The notes: generated from the letters alone by a model not told the origin. Positions 43,769-54,087 are shown, counted from the first letter of the stretch. The stretch: 64,000 bases of DNA from Sulfitobacter dubius (GCF_900113435.1 NZ_FOPG01000002.1:620001-684000), one strand, 5' to 3'. A program made the numbers and translations.

Positions 43769-45101
43769 GGGTCATTCCCGGCACCAGCAGCGAGGGCACA
43801 ACGCGGCTCAGATGGGTGCGTGCATCATTGGCGGGGATCATCGCCCGCAGCATGTCGCGCAGATTGCCCGCGATGGTGCATTCGTTGATCGCATGTGTGA
43901 TCTCGCCATTCTCGACCCAGAGGCCAGAGGCGCCGCGCGAATAGTCGCCCGTGTTGGGGTTGATCGTGCTGCCGATCATGGAGGTCACCAAAAGCCCCGT
44001 GCCCATCTCAGCAATCAGATCGTCGCGGCTGGCCTCCCCTTGGGTCAGCGCAATGTTCCAGTTCGACGGCTGTGGGCCGGAGCTTGGACCGCGCGCGGCG
44101 TTGCCGGTGGGGGCAAGCGCCAGCTTACGGGCCGTCGCCAAGTCGAGCGTCCAACCTTGCAGAATGCCCTTGTCGACGACGGCACGCTGTTGGGTCGGCA
44201 GCCCTTCGGCGTCAAAGGGGCGTGAGCCGGTGGCGCGGATGCGGGTCGGGTCTTCGATCAGCGATAGGCCTTCGGGCAGCACCTGTTCGCCCATCGCATC
44301 GCGCAAGAAAGAAGCCCCGCGCGAAATCGCCTGACCGTTGATCGCGCCCAGCAGATGCCCGATCAGCGACGCTGCAATGCGTTCGTCAAACAGCACCGGA
44401 TAGCTGCCGGTGGGGGGCTTGCGGGCACCCAGCCGCGCCAGCGCGCGTTCGCCCGCGCGGGTGCCGATCTCTTGCGCGTCGCGCAGGTCGGCCTGAAAGA
44501 TGCGGCTGTCGCCGTCGTAATCCCGCTCCATCCCCGTGCCGCTGCCTGCAATGGCGACGCAGGACAGCCCGCGTTCACTGCGGGCATAGCCGCCCTCGAA
44601 CCCGTTTGTCGCGGCGAGGTAAATCTCTTGCGCGCCATAGCCTGCGCCCGCCGATTGCACTTGGCTGACCCCCTTGACGGCCAGCGCGGCGGCTTCGGCG
44701 CGGGCGGCGTCCTCTTGCAGGGTTTCGGGGGAGGGTTCGGGCGTTGGATCGCAAAGCTCCAGCCCTTCGGCATCGCGGCGGGCAGAGAGTTGATCCGGAT
44801 CAGCCAACCCCGAATAGGGGTCTTCGGGTGCTTCGCGAGCCATGGCAACAGCGCGTTCGGCCATTTCCTCAATCGTGCGCGACGATGTGTCAGAGGCCGA
44901 AACATTGGCCGAGCGGTGCCCGACGAAAACCCGCAGACCGATGTCCGTCCCTTCGGAGCGCTCCGCCTGTTCCAGCGCCCCGCCGCGCACCTCGATCGAG
45001 ACAGAGCTTGCCGTGATCGCCATTGCATCGGCCGCATCCGCACCGGCATCGGTGGCCGCCTGCAAAAGGGACTTGGTCAATGCATCAAGGGCTTCTGGCA
45101 T
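43755..45101 (-). CDS. pmbA: TldD/PmbA family metalloprotease
   Basis: A 448-residue PmbA-like partner of TldD, a heterodimeric protease that degrades unfolded or antitoxin-like peptides and matures some bacteriocins. Recognisable stretches are 'SIEVRGGALEQAERSEGTDIG' in pieces (40-60), 'YPVLFDERIAASLIGHLLGA' in pieces (~235-255) and 'RGASGLWVENGEITHAINE' (~393-411). As in PmbA, the HExxxH zinc motif of TldD is absent. ATG 45101 gives the usual N-terminus. TldD itself is not in the window. Confidence 0.92.
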   Translation of the reverse strand: MPEALDALTKSLLQAATDAGADAADAMAITASSVSIEVRGGALEQAERSEGTDIGLRVFVGHRSANVSASDTSSRTIEEMAERAVAMAREAPEDPYSGLADPDQLSARRDAEGLELCDPTPEPSPETLQEDAARAEAAALAVKGVSQVQSAGAGYGAQEIYLAATNGFEGGYARSERGLSCVAIAGSGTGMERDYDGDSRIFQADLRDAQEIGTRAGERALARLGARKPPTGSYPVLFDERIAASLIGHLLGAINGQAISRGASFLRDAMGEQVLPEGLSLIEDPTRIRATGSRPFDAEGLPTQQRAVVDKGILQGWTLDLATARKLALAPTGNAARGPSSGPQPSNWNIALTQGEASRDDLIAEMGTGLLVTSMIGSTINPNTGDYSRGASGLWVENGEITHAINECTIAGNLRDMLRAMIPANDARTHLSRVVPSLLVPGMTLAGA

Positions 45102-45211
45102 GGTTTGGCTCCGCTTGGGTTGCAAAAGGGGTAATCCCCCGCCCCGCAGGGGGCAAGGGTAACGCTGTATTTCCCCAGTTGAGAGAGCGCGGGAAAGCCA
45201 GCGCTGTGGGG

Positions 45212-46741
45212 TTATTTGATTTGCTGACCATTGGCGAGGATGCCGCCGTCTTCGGTAAACTCAATCTTTGAGGTCAAGGAATCTTCGCCGTCGCCCGGTA
45301 CGGTAAAGAGACCCATCATCATCCGCGCGCCCATTGCCTGCTCTTGCGGGACCAGACCCATGGTCACCAATTTATCGAGCAATGTCACACCGCCGATCAG
45401 CGACAGGTCCAGCGAGCCGACGGGTTGGGGCATGCCGGGGGCGCCGCTCATGCCGTCATTGTCGAATGTGATGGCGCCCGTCGCGTCGAATTCAGCGCCA
45501 GCAAGGTCAAGGGTGACCTCATTCACGGTCAACTCGTGAATCTCTGCCGGTGCCTGATCGCCCATGGTGGATGCGACTTCGGGGTCCAGCAATTCAAACA
45601 GCATCTTGGCCTTGCCCGAAATATCGACGACCAATGTCGCTGGATCGCGGGGCAGTTGGCCAGTGGGGTCAAAGATGCCCCAAATCATGTCCGACATTTC
45701 AAAACTGTCGAGCGTGACGCCGAAGGCGAAGTCTTGCGGCTCGTCAGTCACCATGATCGGCATCTTCATGTCAAAGGCGCTTTCGGCCATGCTGAACTGG
45801 ATTGGGAAGGGCATGTCAGCGGCGGTGACATTGACATCGATGTCCTGCTGGCCGCCCTTATAGGCGAGCCCCTCTGGCCCCATGCTGACGCCCAGCTTCG
45901 CGCCCGAAGAACTGCTGATCAGGCCGAAGTCGCCATTTTCGGGGTCTGAAACTTCCATCTCGGTGCTGCCCGCCCCAGCGGTAAAGTTGCCGTCAAAGGT
46001 CAGGCCTGCGCGCATCATCGCGGCCATATCCGAACCCGCGTCGATCATCGGCAATGCGCCACTGCCGTCAAACACAACCTGTGCCAAACCACCGTTCATC
46101 GCGACGCGCGCCGGGTCATCGGGGGTCTTCATCACTACGTCATATGTCAGGTTGTCGATGCGGCCCGATTGCTCATAGCTGCGCGTCTCGGTGCCGCTCA
46201 TTTCAGTCCGGCTGCTGACGCCGGTCCCGGTTAGGCTGAACTTGGCCTGCTCTTCAGTGTAGCTTTGCTCGCCAACCTTCAGACCCGCCAGCGTGAGCGA
46301 GATCGTGTCGGCGGCATAGTTATATTGCAGCGCATCAGGGCTGCCGCTGGCGCGCATTACCGGGGCGGTCTGGGTGTAGTTTAGCACCATCGACACCGGC
46401 TCATCCTCGGGTGTTTCGGGGGCCACGTTGATGGTCATCGGCATCACATCAGGCATAAGGATGTTAACCGCGCCGTCGCTCTCTTGCTCAAAGTTCAGCG
46501 TGCCGAGGGACATGGAGAAATCGCCGCCGTCTTCGGCCATGTCCATTTTCAGGGTCACGTCGCTTACGGTAAGGTCATCCCCTTCCGTGGCCTCTTGGGC
46601 TTCGACCTGATAGCCCATGCGCTCCATATATTGGCGCCAGTCGCCCCAGACTTCTGCCGGGGTCAGATCGGCCCAAAGGGCCGTCGATGCCAGCGTAACC
46701 GGGAGGGAGAGAAACAGCGATGCTGTGGGAATGCGGGACAT
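45212..46741 (-). CDS. DUF2125 protein, exported
   Basis: A 509-residue protein with a signal peptide ending near 'STALWA' (~24). The rest is an acidic repetitive beta-strand protein with alternating hydrophobic residues, as in DUF2125 and AsmA-like proteins, for example 'WGDWRQYMERMGYQVE' (~32-47) and 'FDGSGALPMIDAGSDMAAMM' (~228-247). The C-terminus 'EFTEDGGILANGQQIK' is characteristic. The function is unknown; periplasmic lipid or envelope roles are plausible. It is a single-gene unit divergent from the SDR gene. Confidence 0.83.
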   Translation of the reverse strand: MSRIPTASLFLSLPVTLASTALWADLTPAEVWGDWRQYMERMGYQVEAQEATEGDDLTVSDVTLKMDMAEDGGDFSMSLGTLNFEQESDGAVNILMPDVMPMTINVAPETPEDEPVSMVLNYTQTAPVMRASGSPDALQYNYAADTISLTLAGLKVGEQSYTEEQAKFSLTGTGVSSRTEMSGTETRSYEQSGRIDNLTYDVVMKTPDDPARVAMNGGLAQVVFDGSGALPMIDAGSDMAAMMRAGLTFDGNFTAGAGSTEMEVSDPENGDFGLISSSSGAKLGVSMGPEGLAYKGGQQDIDVNVTAADMPFPIQFSMAESAFDMKMPIMVTDEPQDFAFGVTLDSFEMSDMIWGIFDPTGQLPRDPATLVVDISGKAKMLFELLDPEVASTMGDQAPAEIHELTVNEVTLDLAGAEFDATGAITFDNDGMSGAPGMPQPVGSLDLSLIGGVTLLDKLVTMGLVPQEQAMGARMMMGLFTVPGDGEDSLTSKIEFTEDGGILANGQQIK

Positions 46742-46883
46742 CAGAAAATCCTTTTCGGCAATGAGTTAGGCGCAGAGTCTGCCATTCCCTGCGTAGGGTC
46801 AAGCCACGCGAGGCTGGACCCTGATTGATCGGCGGATTACCACAGCACTTAAGCAATGACAAAGTTAGCGGAAGGATCATCAC

Positions 46884-47633
46884 ATGGATATGACAGGCAA
46901 GACGATCATGATTACCGGCGCCAGCCGGGGCATCGGCGCTGCGGCCGCGCGTGTCTTTGCCAAAGCGGGCGGCAATGTGGCCCTGCTTGCACGCAGTCAG
47001 GATGCCATCGCCGATTTGGCGGGGGAGTTGGGCAAACAGGCCATCGCCATCCCTTGCGATGTGACCCGCTATAACGAGATGTCCTCGGCGGTGGAAACAA
47101 CCCGGCAGGCATTTGGCGGGCTGGATGTCTTGATCAACAACGCAGGCGTCATCGACCCGATCTCGCTTTTGGCCGAAGCCGAGCCGGCCGAGTGGGCCAA
47201 GGCCGTCGACATCAATGTGACCGGCGTCTTCCATGGAATGCGAGCAGCCCTTCCGGTGATGAAAGACGGGGGCGGCGGCACGATCCTCACGATCTCTTCC
47301 GGGGCGGCCCACGGTCCGGTCGAGGCATGGAGCCACTACTGCGCCTCCAAGGCTGCAGCGAATATGCTGACCCAATGCCTGCACCACGAAGAGGGCGGCA
47401 ACGGCATCCGCGCCATCGGCCTGTCACCCGGCACGGTTGCGACCGACATGCAGCGCGACATCAAACAAAGCGGCGTAAACCCGGTAAGCCAGCTTGACTG
47501 GGACGTACATATCCCCGCCGATTGGCCTGCGCGGGCTCTGCTGTGGATGTGTGGCCCCGAAGCGGATCGTTTCTTGGGCGATGAGATTTCCCTGCGGGAC
47601 GAAGACATCCGCAAGGCGGTGGGCCTCATATGA
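46884..47633 (+). CDS. SDR-family oxidoreductase
   Basis: A 249-residue classical short-chain dehydrogenase. The cofactor motif is 'TGASRGIGAA' (11-20), with 'NNAG' at 85-88. The catalytic residues are N111, S139, Y152 and K156 ('YCASK'). R37 and S38 after 'LLA' suggest NADP preference. The substrate is unknown. Its stop overlaps the crotonase-like gene start by 4 bp, so it heads a three-gene operon. Confidence 0.92.
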   Translation: MDMTGKTIMITGASRGIGAAAARVFAKAGGNVALLARSQDAIADLAGELGKQAIAIPCDVTRYNEMSSAVETTRQAFGGLDVLINNAGVIDPISLLAEAEPAEWAKAVDINVTGVFHGMRAALPVMKDGGGGTILTISSGAAHGPVEAWSHYCASKAAANMLTQCLHHEEGGNGIRAIGLSPGTVATDMQRDIKQSGVNPVSQLDWDVHIPADWPARALLWMCGPEADRFLGDEISLRDEDIRKAVGLI

Positions 47634-48274
47634 TCGATCTCGACCGCGCAGGCGACATCTGGACCGTCACGGTCAACCGCCCCGACAAGGCTAATTCCCT
47701 GACCCATGCCATGCTGGTCGAGCTGGCTGAGGTCATGGAGGCGGCCCAGACGGCCCGCGCGGTGATCCTGACCGGGCGCGGCAAGGTGTTCAGTGCCGGG
47801 GCCGATCTTGACGAAGCCCGCGCGGGACTTGCGAAATCGGATGTTTGGGAGCGTCTTTCGGGCGCGGTGGCAGCACTGCCCGGACTGAGCATCGCCGCCT
47901 TGAATGGCACATTGGCCGGGGGCGCGATGGGCATGGCGCTGGCCTGCGATCTGCGCATCGCGGTGCCGGGGGCAAAGTTCTTCTATCCGGTGATGAAGCT
48001 TGGGTTTCTGCCGCAACCCTCTGACCCCGCGCGAATGGCGGCGCTCATTGGGCCTGCGCGAACCAAGCTGATGTTGATGGGCGGGCAGAAGATTACGGCA
48101 GAAGAGGCACTGACCTTTGGCCTGATCGACCGCATCGTTGACGGGGACGACCTGCTTACCCACGCCGCTCAGCTCGCCGCTGATACGCTTGCAGCACCCG
48201 CCGAGATCGCCAGTGGGATCAAAGAAATGTGCGCGCCAGAGGGCGGCGTCTTCGATCCGCAAACCCGTCGATGA
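47630..48274 (+). CDS. Enoyl-CoA hydratase/isomerase-family protein (short)
   Basis: A 214-residue crotonase-fold protein. The acyl-CoA site is 'VFSAGADLDEAR' (~50-61), and the oxyanion-hole stretch is 'ALNGTLAGGAMGMALACD' (~88-105). It is ~40-45 residues shorter than usual. The segment that normally bears the second catalytic glutamate reads 'VMKLGFLPQPSDPARM' (~118-133), so classic hydratase activity is doubtful. It is coupled to the SDR upstream and the flavoprotein downstream by ATGA overlaps. Confidence 0.85.
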   Translation: MIDLDRAGDIWTVTVNRPDKANSLTHAMLVELAEVMEAAQTARAVILTGRGKVFSAGADLDEARAGLAKSDVWERLSGAVAALPGLSIAALNGTLAGGAMGMALACDLRIAVPGAKFFYPVMKLGFLPQPSDPARMAALIGPARTKLMLMGGQKITAEEALTFGLIDRIVDGDDLLTHAAQLAADTLAAPAEIASGIKEMCAPEGGVFDPQTRR

Positions 48275-49449
48275 AGAGCGCGCTGGTCATCGGGGGCGGC
48301 CCCGCCGGGTTGATGGCGGCAGAGGTCATGGCGGATGCAGGGCTGTCGGTGACGCTCTGTGAAGCAAAACCCTCGGTCGGGCGCAAGTTTCTAATGGCAG
48401 GCAAATCCGGGCTGAACTTGACCAAGGCAGAGCCGTTCGATCCGTTCCTCGCAGCCTTTCAGGAGGCAAGCCCCGCCCTGCGTCCGATGCTTGAGGCGTT
48501 TGATGGCCAAGCGGTGCAGGATTGGACCGAAGGCTTGGGACAGGAGGTTTTTACCGGCTCCACCGGGCGGGTCTTTCCCCGTGCGATGAAGGCCTCACCG
48601 CTGTTGCGTGCATGGTTGGCACGCTTGACCGAGCGCGGCGTGCAGATCAATACCCGCTGGCAATGGCAGGGCTGGGAGGGCGATGCACTTGTTTTCAACA
48701 CGCCAGAGGGACCAGAGCAGATTGAAGCAGATGTAACTGTACTCGCCCTCGGCGGCGCAAGTTGGAAACGGCTGGGCGCGACAGGTGCATGGGCACCGCT
48801 ATTGGTTGAGCGCGGAGTGGGATTGAGCGATTTTGCTCCAGCCAATGTTGGTCTGCTGGTCGATTGGTCGCCCCATATGGCGCGGCACTTCGGCGCGGCG
48901 CTAAAGGGGGGGGCATGGACTGCCGGCCCTTACCACTCACGCGGGGAGGCGGTGATCTCAGCCAAAGGGCTGGAGGGTGGTGGCATCTATTCCGTTTCGC
49001 GCGGGCTGCGTGAAGGACATGGGCTGGCGCTTGATCTGTTGCCGGACTTGCAGGTTGGCGACGTGGCGGCGCGTCTGGCGAAACCGCGCGGCAAGGACAG
49101 TCAGGCGAACCACCTGCGCAAGCGTCTGAAACTTACCCCCGCGCAGATCGCGTTGCTCCAAGAAATGGCGCGCCCGCTGCCGCAGAATGCCGAAGCTCTG
49201 GCCGCCTTGCTGAAAGGCCTGCCCATCGCCCATGCCGGGCTGCGCCCCATGGATGAGGCGATTTCGACGGCGGGGGGGATAGCGCTCGACGCGCTGGATG
49301 CGGGGCTGATGCTGTGCGAGGTGCCGGGCGTCTTTGCCGCCGGGGAAATGCTGGATTGGGAAGCGCCCACGGGCGGCTATCTGATCAATGGCTGTCTGGC
49401 GACCGGCCATTGGGCGGGCCGCCATGCTGTCGATTGGGTCCGGCGTTAA
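48271..49449 (+). CDS. HI0933-family flavoprotein (TIGR03862-type)
   Basis: A 392-residue FAD-binding protein of the HI0933/YhiN group. The FAD motif is 'ALVIGGGPAGLMAAEVMADA' (4-23), followed by 'RKFLMAGKSGLNLTKAEPF' (~41-59), the family signature. The C-terminal 'AGEMLDWEAPTGGYLINGCL' (~356-375) closes the FAD fold. Members are predicted oxidoreductases of unknown substrate. ATG 48271 overlaps the crotonase-like stop. It is convergent with the GST gene. Confidence 0.9.
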   Translation: MKSALVIGGGPAGLMAAEVMADAGLSVTLCEAKPSVGRKFLMAGKSGLNLTKAEPFDPFLAAFQEASPALRPMLEAFDGQAVQDWTEGLGQEVFTGSTGRVFPRAMKASPLLRAWLARLTERGVQINTRWQWQGWEGDALVFNTPEGPEQIEADVTVLALGGASWKRLGATGAWAPLLVERGVGLSDFAPANVGLLVDWSPHMARHFGAALKGGAWTAGPYHSRGEAVISAKGLEGGGIYSVSRGLREGHGLALDLLPDLQVGDVAARLAKPRGKDSQANHLRKRLKLTPAQIALLQEMARPLPQNAEALAALLKGLPIAHAGLRPMDEAISTAGGIALDALDAGLMLCEVPGVFAAGEMLDWEAPTGGYLINGCLATGHWAGRHAVDWVRR

Positions 49450-50039
49450 CCGTTTTCTTTGGCCATCGCCGCGACGAAAGCGGGGCGTTCGCGCAGGGAT
49501 TTCGCCCAGAGGTTCAGCTTGTCATCCACACGCGGGAATTTCGCGCCGATCGACCAGTTGACGCAATGTACGGCTAGCAAGTCGGGGACGGTGATCTGAT
49601 CGCCCATGAGAAACGGTCCCTCAAGGCGGTCGGAGAGCGCATTGGCCGCGCGCTCGAACTCGGCCTTTAGGCTGTCTTTGATTGCTGGCACACGCGCTTC
49701 TTCGGGGAAAACAAAGCTGTGTTTCGCAGCCGCCCAAAGCACGGCGTCGAATTCGTCAATCAGCCAAAAGGTCATCGCATCCTGCTGCGCGCGGGCGGGC
49801 GTTCCGGCGGGGGCGGTCAGCGCGCCGTGCTTGTCGGCCAGATAGGTCATGATCGCGATAGAATCGGTCAGCACCTCATCGCCGTCCACCAGCGCGGGGA
49901 TCTTGCCTGAAGGGTTGTATTTGCGCGCCTCTTCCGAGCGGGGTGCGGCGGGGTTCAGCGTGTAGGGCTGGCCCAATTCTTCGAGCATCCACATGACGCG
50001 AAACGCGCGGGACTTGGTGCCGCCGATGACTGTGTACAT
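49446..50039 (-). CDS. Glutathione S-transferase family protein
   Basis: A 197-residue GST. The N-terminal thioredoxin-like domain shows 'GGTKSRAFRVMWMLEELGQ' (6-24) and 'NPSGKIPALVDGDEVLTDSI' (42-61), with the cis-proline P49 and the glutathione-binding D/S pair. The C-terminal helical domain ends with 'AWAKSLRERPAFVAAMAKE'-like residues. Detoxification or redox functions are possible; the substrate is unknown. It is downstream of holA (19-base gap), same strand. Confidence 0.9.
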   Translation of the reverse strand: MYTVIGGTKSRAFRVMWMLEELGQPYTLNPAAPRSEEARKYNPSGKIPALVDGDEVLTDSIAIMTYLADKHGALTAPAGTPARAQQDAMTFWLIDEFDAVLWAAAKHSFVFPEEARVPAIKDSLKAEFERAANALSDRLEGPFLMGDQITVPDLLAVHCVNWSIGAKFPRVDDKLNLWAKSLRERPAFVAAMAKENG

Positions 50040-50058
50040 TGAATTTCCTCTCCCAAAA

Positions 50059-51057
50059 TCAACGTTGTGCGCCCAGCATCGCCAGACGGATAAAGGCCCG
50101 CTCGACCAAAGCCAGCGCCGGGGCGTGCTGCCCGGCAGAGCGCAGCTTGAGGTCGGTCTCGGTCAGCACCGCAAGCGCCGTTTCCAGCTTCACCGCGCCC
50201 CAGTTGCGCGCCTGCCGCATCGCGCGGTCGCGGTCGCGCACACCATAGATCGGCGCGCCGGGGTTGGCGGCGATGCGGTAGAGGGTGCGGAAATGCCGGG
50301 TCGCCATGATGGTCAGCGTCACCGGGTTCACGCCTTGGCCTTGCAGCTTGCTCATCACCGGGCCGATCTCGGCGGCGCGGGTCTCGGCGACCACATGCAG
50401 GATGTCGTCGACCTCGGCCTCGGTCGAGGTGGGGGCGCAGGCGGCGATGTCTTCCAGCCCGATGGGGCTGCTGTCGCCCAGTTTGTAGAGCGTGATCTTT
50501 TCTAGCGTTTGGCGGAAATCGCCCGGATCTAGGGTGCGGGCCAGATCGCTGAGCGCGGCCATCGCGTCGGCTTCGGGGGTGAGGCCCGCATCCTTTAGCA
50601 TCTGTTCGATCTCGGCCCGGTCGGGCGGGTTGTCATAGATCGCGGTGGCATAGGCGTTGGGGTGGCTCTCAAACGCTTTGAGCACCTTGGAGGTCTTCTT
50701 GAGATCGCCCGCCGTGACGATGATCTGCGCATCGCCCGGCTGCCAGTCTTTCAGCGCGTCGAGCAGGATTTTGGCGATATTGTCATTCGCCTCTTCCACC
50801 AGCGCCGCTCGGGGGCCGGGAAAGAACCCGACGGCCTTGATCGCGTCCAACAGCATCGCCGGGTCGCGGCGCAATTCGCCTGCGGGCATCCGGCTGAGGC
50901 GCATTTCCTCTTCGGCATTGGCGCCGAGCAGGTTTTTTAGGAATTCCTGCCGTTTCAGCGCCACGCGCATGGCATCGCTGCCGTAGATCAAAAGCCCCGT
51001 CCGCGCGGGGTCAGGCCGCGCGAAATAGGGTTTCGCCTCGCGCGGGGTGAGCTTCAT
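50059..51057 (-). CDS. holA: DNA polymerase III subunit delta
   Basis: A 332-residue clamp-loader subunit, recognised by position and by 'LLIYGSDAMRVALKRQEFL' (~22-40), 'IIVTAGDLKKTSKVLKAF' (~109-126) and 'GVNPVTLTIMATRHFRTLYRI' in pieces (~243-263). Delta opens the beta clamp during loading. Sequence conservation in this family is low, but gene order leuS-lptE-holA is conserved in proteobacteria. It overlaps lptE by 4 bp. Confidence 0.92.
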   Translation of the reverse strand: MKLTPREAKPYFARPDPARTGLLIYGSDAMRVALKRQEFLKNLLGANAEEEMRLSRMPAGELRRDPAMLLDAIKAVGFFPGPRAALVEEANDNIAKILLDALKDWQPGDAQIIVTAGDLKKTSKVLKAFESHPNAYATAIYDNPPDRAEIEQMLKDAGLTPEADAMAALSDLARTLDPGDFRQTLEKITLYKLGDSSPIGLEDIAACAPTSTEAEVDDILHVVAETRAAEIGPVMSKLQGQGVNPVTLTIMATRHFRTLYRIAANPGAPIYGVRDRDRAMRQARNWGAVKLETALAVLTETDLKLRSAGQHAPALALVERAFIRLAMLGAQR

Positions 51058-51554
51058 TGCGGCAGGTCAGCCGCGTAAAGACGGCTCACGACGAGGTCAG
51101 CCAGAATCACCATCAGGCGTTCCTGCGCATCCAACTCGGCGGCGCGGGTGGCAACGGTGGTGCCGGTGGCGGAATAGCCGGTGAAGCTTTCGACCTTGCC
51201 CGAGGTCACGATCTGCCCGCTGTCGAGGTCGCGCAGGGCGTAAGAGGTGGTGCCAAGCAGGTTATAACGCCGAGTGTTGCCTTCGCTGTCGATGGCCAGC
51301 CCGTCTTCGGTTGTGGTGGTGGTCAGCGCCAGCCCCCAGCGGGGCGTGGCCGCGCGGCCCAAACGGCTTTCCACCTCGCGCACCAGGAAATAGCCAAAGC
51401 GGTCTTCGGGCGCATCGACCAGCACGCGGTTCTGCAGGGCCGTGCCCGCGCCGCCGGGGCCATAGACCGGCTCAAACCCGCAGGCGGCGAGCGCCAGCAG
51501 GGGAAGGGCCAGCAGGAAGCGGCGGCGCATATGAGTGGGCTTAGGCAACGACAT
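51054..51554 (-). CDS. lptE: LPS-assembly lipoprotein LptE
   Basis: A 166-residue outer-membrane lipoprotein that plugs LptD and helps insert lipopolysaccharide. The lipobox 'LALAAC' ends at C26 (counting from ATG 51554), followed by '[10 protein letters not shown]', the usual LptE start. The N-terminus is uncertain: ATG 51554 has GGACGG upstream and overlaps the leuS stop by 14 bp, while ATG 51530 gives a tighter signal peptide ('[12 protein letters not shown]') but no ribosome site. It lies between leuS and holA. Confidence 0.88.
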   Translation of the reverse strand: MSLPKPTHMRRRFLLALPLLALAACGFEPVYGPGGAGTALQNRVLVDAPEDRFGYFLVREVESRLGRAATPRWGLALTTTTTEDGLAIDSEGNTRRYNLLGTTSYALRDLDSGQIVTSGKVESFTGYSATGTTVATRAAELDAQERLMVILADLVVSRLYAADLPQ

Positions 51555-54087
51555 TCACAATCCGTCCGGGCACGACGATGACCTTTTTCGGTGTGGCCCC
51601 GTCCAGCGTTCGAATGACAGCTTCATGCGCCAGCGCGATTTTTTCAACCTCTTCCTTCGGCATGTCGGCGGGCACCTGAATTTCCGCCCGGCGTTTGCCG
51701 TTGATCTGGATCGGCAGGGTCACAGTGTCATCGACCAGCATCTTCTCATCGGCCTTGGGCCATGGTGCCTTGGTGATCAGCCCTTCGCCGCCTTGATGCG
51801 CCCAGATGTCTTCGGCCAGGTGCGGGGTCATCGGCGACATCAACTGCGCCAGCGTCATGATCGCTTCGCGCTGCGCGGCATAGCCCGCCTTGGATTTCTG
51901 CAAAGTGGCGGTGAAGGCATAGAGCTTGGCAATCGCCGCGTTAAAGCCGAAGGATTCCACGCCCATCGTTACGTCATGGATCGTCTTGTGCATGGCGCGG
52001 AGCAGGTCATCATCGCCGGTGCCGGTTGCATCGCGGTCCATTTCGCTCACGCGGTCGCAGATGTTCCACACGCGCGACAGGTGCTTGTAAGACGCCTCGG
52101 CGCCGCTGGCGGTCCATTCCACGTCCCGCTCGGGGGGCGAATCGCTTAGCACGAACCAACGCGCGGTGTCGGCGCCGTAGTTCGAGATGATGTGCAGCGG
52201 GTCGACGACGTTTTTCTTGGACTTCGACATTTTGGCGGAGGGGATGATCTCGACCTCGGTGCCGTCTGCCAATTTGCCCTCGGTCACCTCTTCGGGGAGG
52301 TGATAGACCGGGCGGCCATTGCCGTCGCGCGTCTGGTAGATCTCATGCGTCACCATGCCTTGGGTAAAGAGCGCGTCGAAGGGCTCAACAGCGCTTTCGG
52401 GCAGGTGGCCGGTGATCTGCATCGCACGGGCAAAGAAGCGCGAGTAGAGCAGGTGCAGGATCGCGTGTTCGATGCCGCCGATATATTGATCGACGTTCAT
52501 CCAATATTGCGCGTCTTCCATGACGGTCGGCGTCTCCGCGCGCGGAGCTGTGAAACGGGCGAAATACCAGGAGCTGTCGACGAAGGTGTCCATCGTGTCG
52601 GTCTCGCGCAGGGCGTCCTTGCCGCAGGCGGGGCAGGCGCAGTTGCGCCATGTCGGGTGGCGGTCAAGCGGGTTGCCGGGGGTGTCAAAGGTGACATCGT
52701 AGGGCAGCTCGATCGGCAGGTTCTCTTTCTTTTCGGGCACCACGCCGCAGTCATCGCAATGAATGACCGGGATCGGGCAGCCCCAGTAGCGCTGACGCGA
52801 GAGGCCCCAGTCCCGCAGACGGTATTTGGTGACGCCTTGGCCAATGCCGTTTTCCTCGCAAAAGGCGATGGCGGCGTCGACGGCGTCTTCGCCGGTCTGC
52901 CACTGGTTGCCCGCGAAGCCACGGTTGTAGAACACCTTTTCCGACTTCTGCGGCACGAAGGCCTCGGCCAGTTTGGGCGAGGCGTCTTCCGAAGGCAGGA
53001 AGGTCGAGATGATCGGCAGGTCGTATTTGCTGGCGAAATCGAAATCGCGCTGGTCGTGGCCGGGGCAGCCAAAAATCGCGCCGGTGCCGTAGTCCATCAA
53101 GATGAAGTTCGCGATATAGACCGGCAATTCATGTGCCGTGTCAAAGGGATGGCGCACGCGGATGCCGGTGTCATAGCCCAGCTTCTCGGCGGTTTCGATG
53201 GCTTCCTCGGTGGTGCCGCCCTTGCGGCATTCGGCACAGAAGGCGGCGACGGCTTCGTCGTCCCGCTCCAGCGTCTTGGCGAGCGGATGGTCGGGCGAGA
53301 TGCCGACGAAGGAGGCACCCAGCAGCGTGTCGGGGCGGGTTGTATAGACCTCGATCCGGTCAAAACCCTCGGGCGCTTCAATGGTCGAGAAGGCAAACTG
53401 CAGCCCGCGCGATTTGCCGATCCAGTTGGCCTGCATCAGTTTGACCTTGGCGGGCCAGTTGTCGAGACTGTCGAGCGCAGAGAGCAGTTCCTCGGAGTGG
53501 TCCGAAATCTTGAAGAACCATTGCGTCAACTCACGCCGCTCCACCGGCGCACCAGAGCGCCAGCCGCAGCCGTTTTCGACCTGCTCGTTGGCCAGCACGG
53601 TCATATCGACCGGGTCCCAGTTTACCACGGCGTTCTTGCGGTAGACCAGACCCTCTTTGAGGAAGTCGAGAAACAGCGCTTGCTGCTGACCGTAGTAACC
53701 GGGGTGGCAGGTGGCGATTTCACGCGACCAGTCGATCGACAGGCCTAGAGGTTTCATCTGCTTCTTCATCTCGGCGATGTTGTCATAGGTCCAATCCGCC
53801 GGGTGGCCGCCAATGGCCATGGCGGCGTTTTCGGCGGGCATGCCAAAGGCGTCCCAGCCCATCGGGTGCAGCACGTTATGCCCTGTTGCGATCTTGTAGC
53901 GCGCGATCACGTCGCCCATCGTGTAGTTGCGCACATGGCCCATGTGGATGCGACCCGAGGGGTAGGGGAACATCTCAAGCACATAGTACTTCGGCTTGTC
54001 AGCGTTGCGAACGGCCTGAAAAATGCCGTCCTTTTCCCAGGCTTGCTGCCAGCGGGCTTCGATCTCGGCGGGGGTATAGCGGGGCAT
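51541..54087 (-). CDS. leuS: Leucyl-tRNA synthetase
   Basis: An 848-residue class I aminoacyl-tRNA synthetase. The HIGH-equivalent is '[15 protein letters not shown]' (41-55), and the KMSKS loop is at 619-623 ('AKMSKSKKN'). The editing domain lies roughly at 220-410 ('[15 protein letters not shown]'), and zinc-type cysteines occur around 485-510 ('CDDCG', 'CACPACG'). ATG 54087 ('[14 protein letters not shown]') matches the family start; the open frame runs further upstream without homology. It heads the leuS-lptE-holA run. Confidence 0.97.
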   Translation of the reverse strand: MPRYTPAEIEARWQQAWEKDGIFQAVRNADKPKYYVLEMFPYPSGRIHMGHVRNYTMGDVIARYKIATGHNVLHPMGWDAFGMPAENAAMAIGGHPADWTYDNIAEMKKQMKPLGLSIDWSREIATCHPGYYGQQQALFLDFLKEGLVYRKNAVVNWDPVDMTVLANEQVENGCGWRSGAPVERRELTQWFFKISDHSEELLSALDSLDNWPAKVKLMQANWIGKSRGLQFAFSTIEAPEGFDRIEVYTTRPDTLLGASFVGISPDHPLAKTLERDDEAVAAFCAECRKGGTTEEAIETAEKLGYDTGIRVRHPFDTAHELPVYIANFILMDYGTGAIFGCPGHDQRDFDFASKYDLPIISTFLPSEDASPKLAEAFVPQKSEKVFYNRGFAGNQWQTGEDAVDAAIAFCEENGIGQGVTKYRLRDWGLSRQRYWGCPIPVIHCDDCGVVPEKKENLPIELPYDVTFDTPGNPLDRHPTWRNCACPACGKDALRETDTMDTFVDSSWYFARFTAPRAETPTVMEDAQYWMNVDQYIGGIEHAILHLLYSRFFARAMQITGHLPESAVEPFDALFTQGMVTHEIYQTRDGNGRPVYHLPEEVTEGKLADGTEVEIIPSAKMSKSKKNVVDPLHIISNYGADTARWFVLSDSPPERDVEWTASGAEASYKHLSRVWNICDRVSEMDRDATGTGDDDLLRAMHKTIHDVTMGVESFGFNAAIAKLYAFTATLQKSKAGYAAQREAIMTLAQLMSPMTPHLAEDIWAHQGGEGLITKAPWPKADEKMLVDDTVTLPIQINGKRRAEIQVPADMPKEEVEKIALAHEAVIRTLDGATPKKVIVVPGRIVNVVA

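Noticed and set aside
42986-45101. PmbA as a broken TldD because it lacks HExxxH
   Set aside because: Absence of the zinc motif is normal for PmbA, the second subunit of the TldD/PmbA complex, so it is not a defect.
45130-45175. GC-rich hairpin (CCCCC/GGGGG) between pmbA and DUF2125
   Set aside because: The stem is only 5-6 bp with no following T run, and many equally weak pairings exist in this GC-rich gap.
52192-53748. A 518-codon plus-strand open frame antisense to leuS
   Set aside because: leuS motifs cover the whole interval on the other strand; the antisense translation has no recognisable motif.
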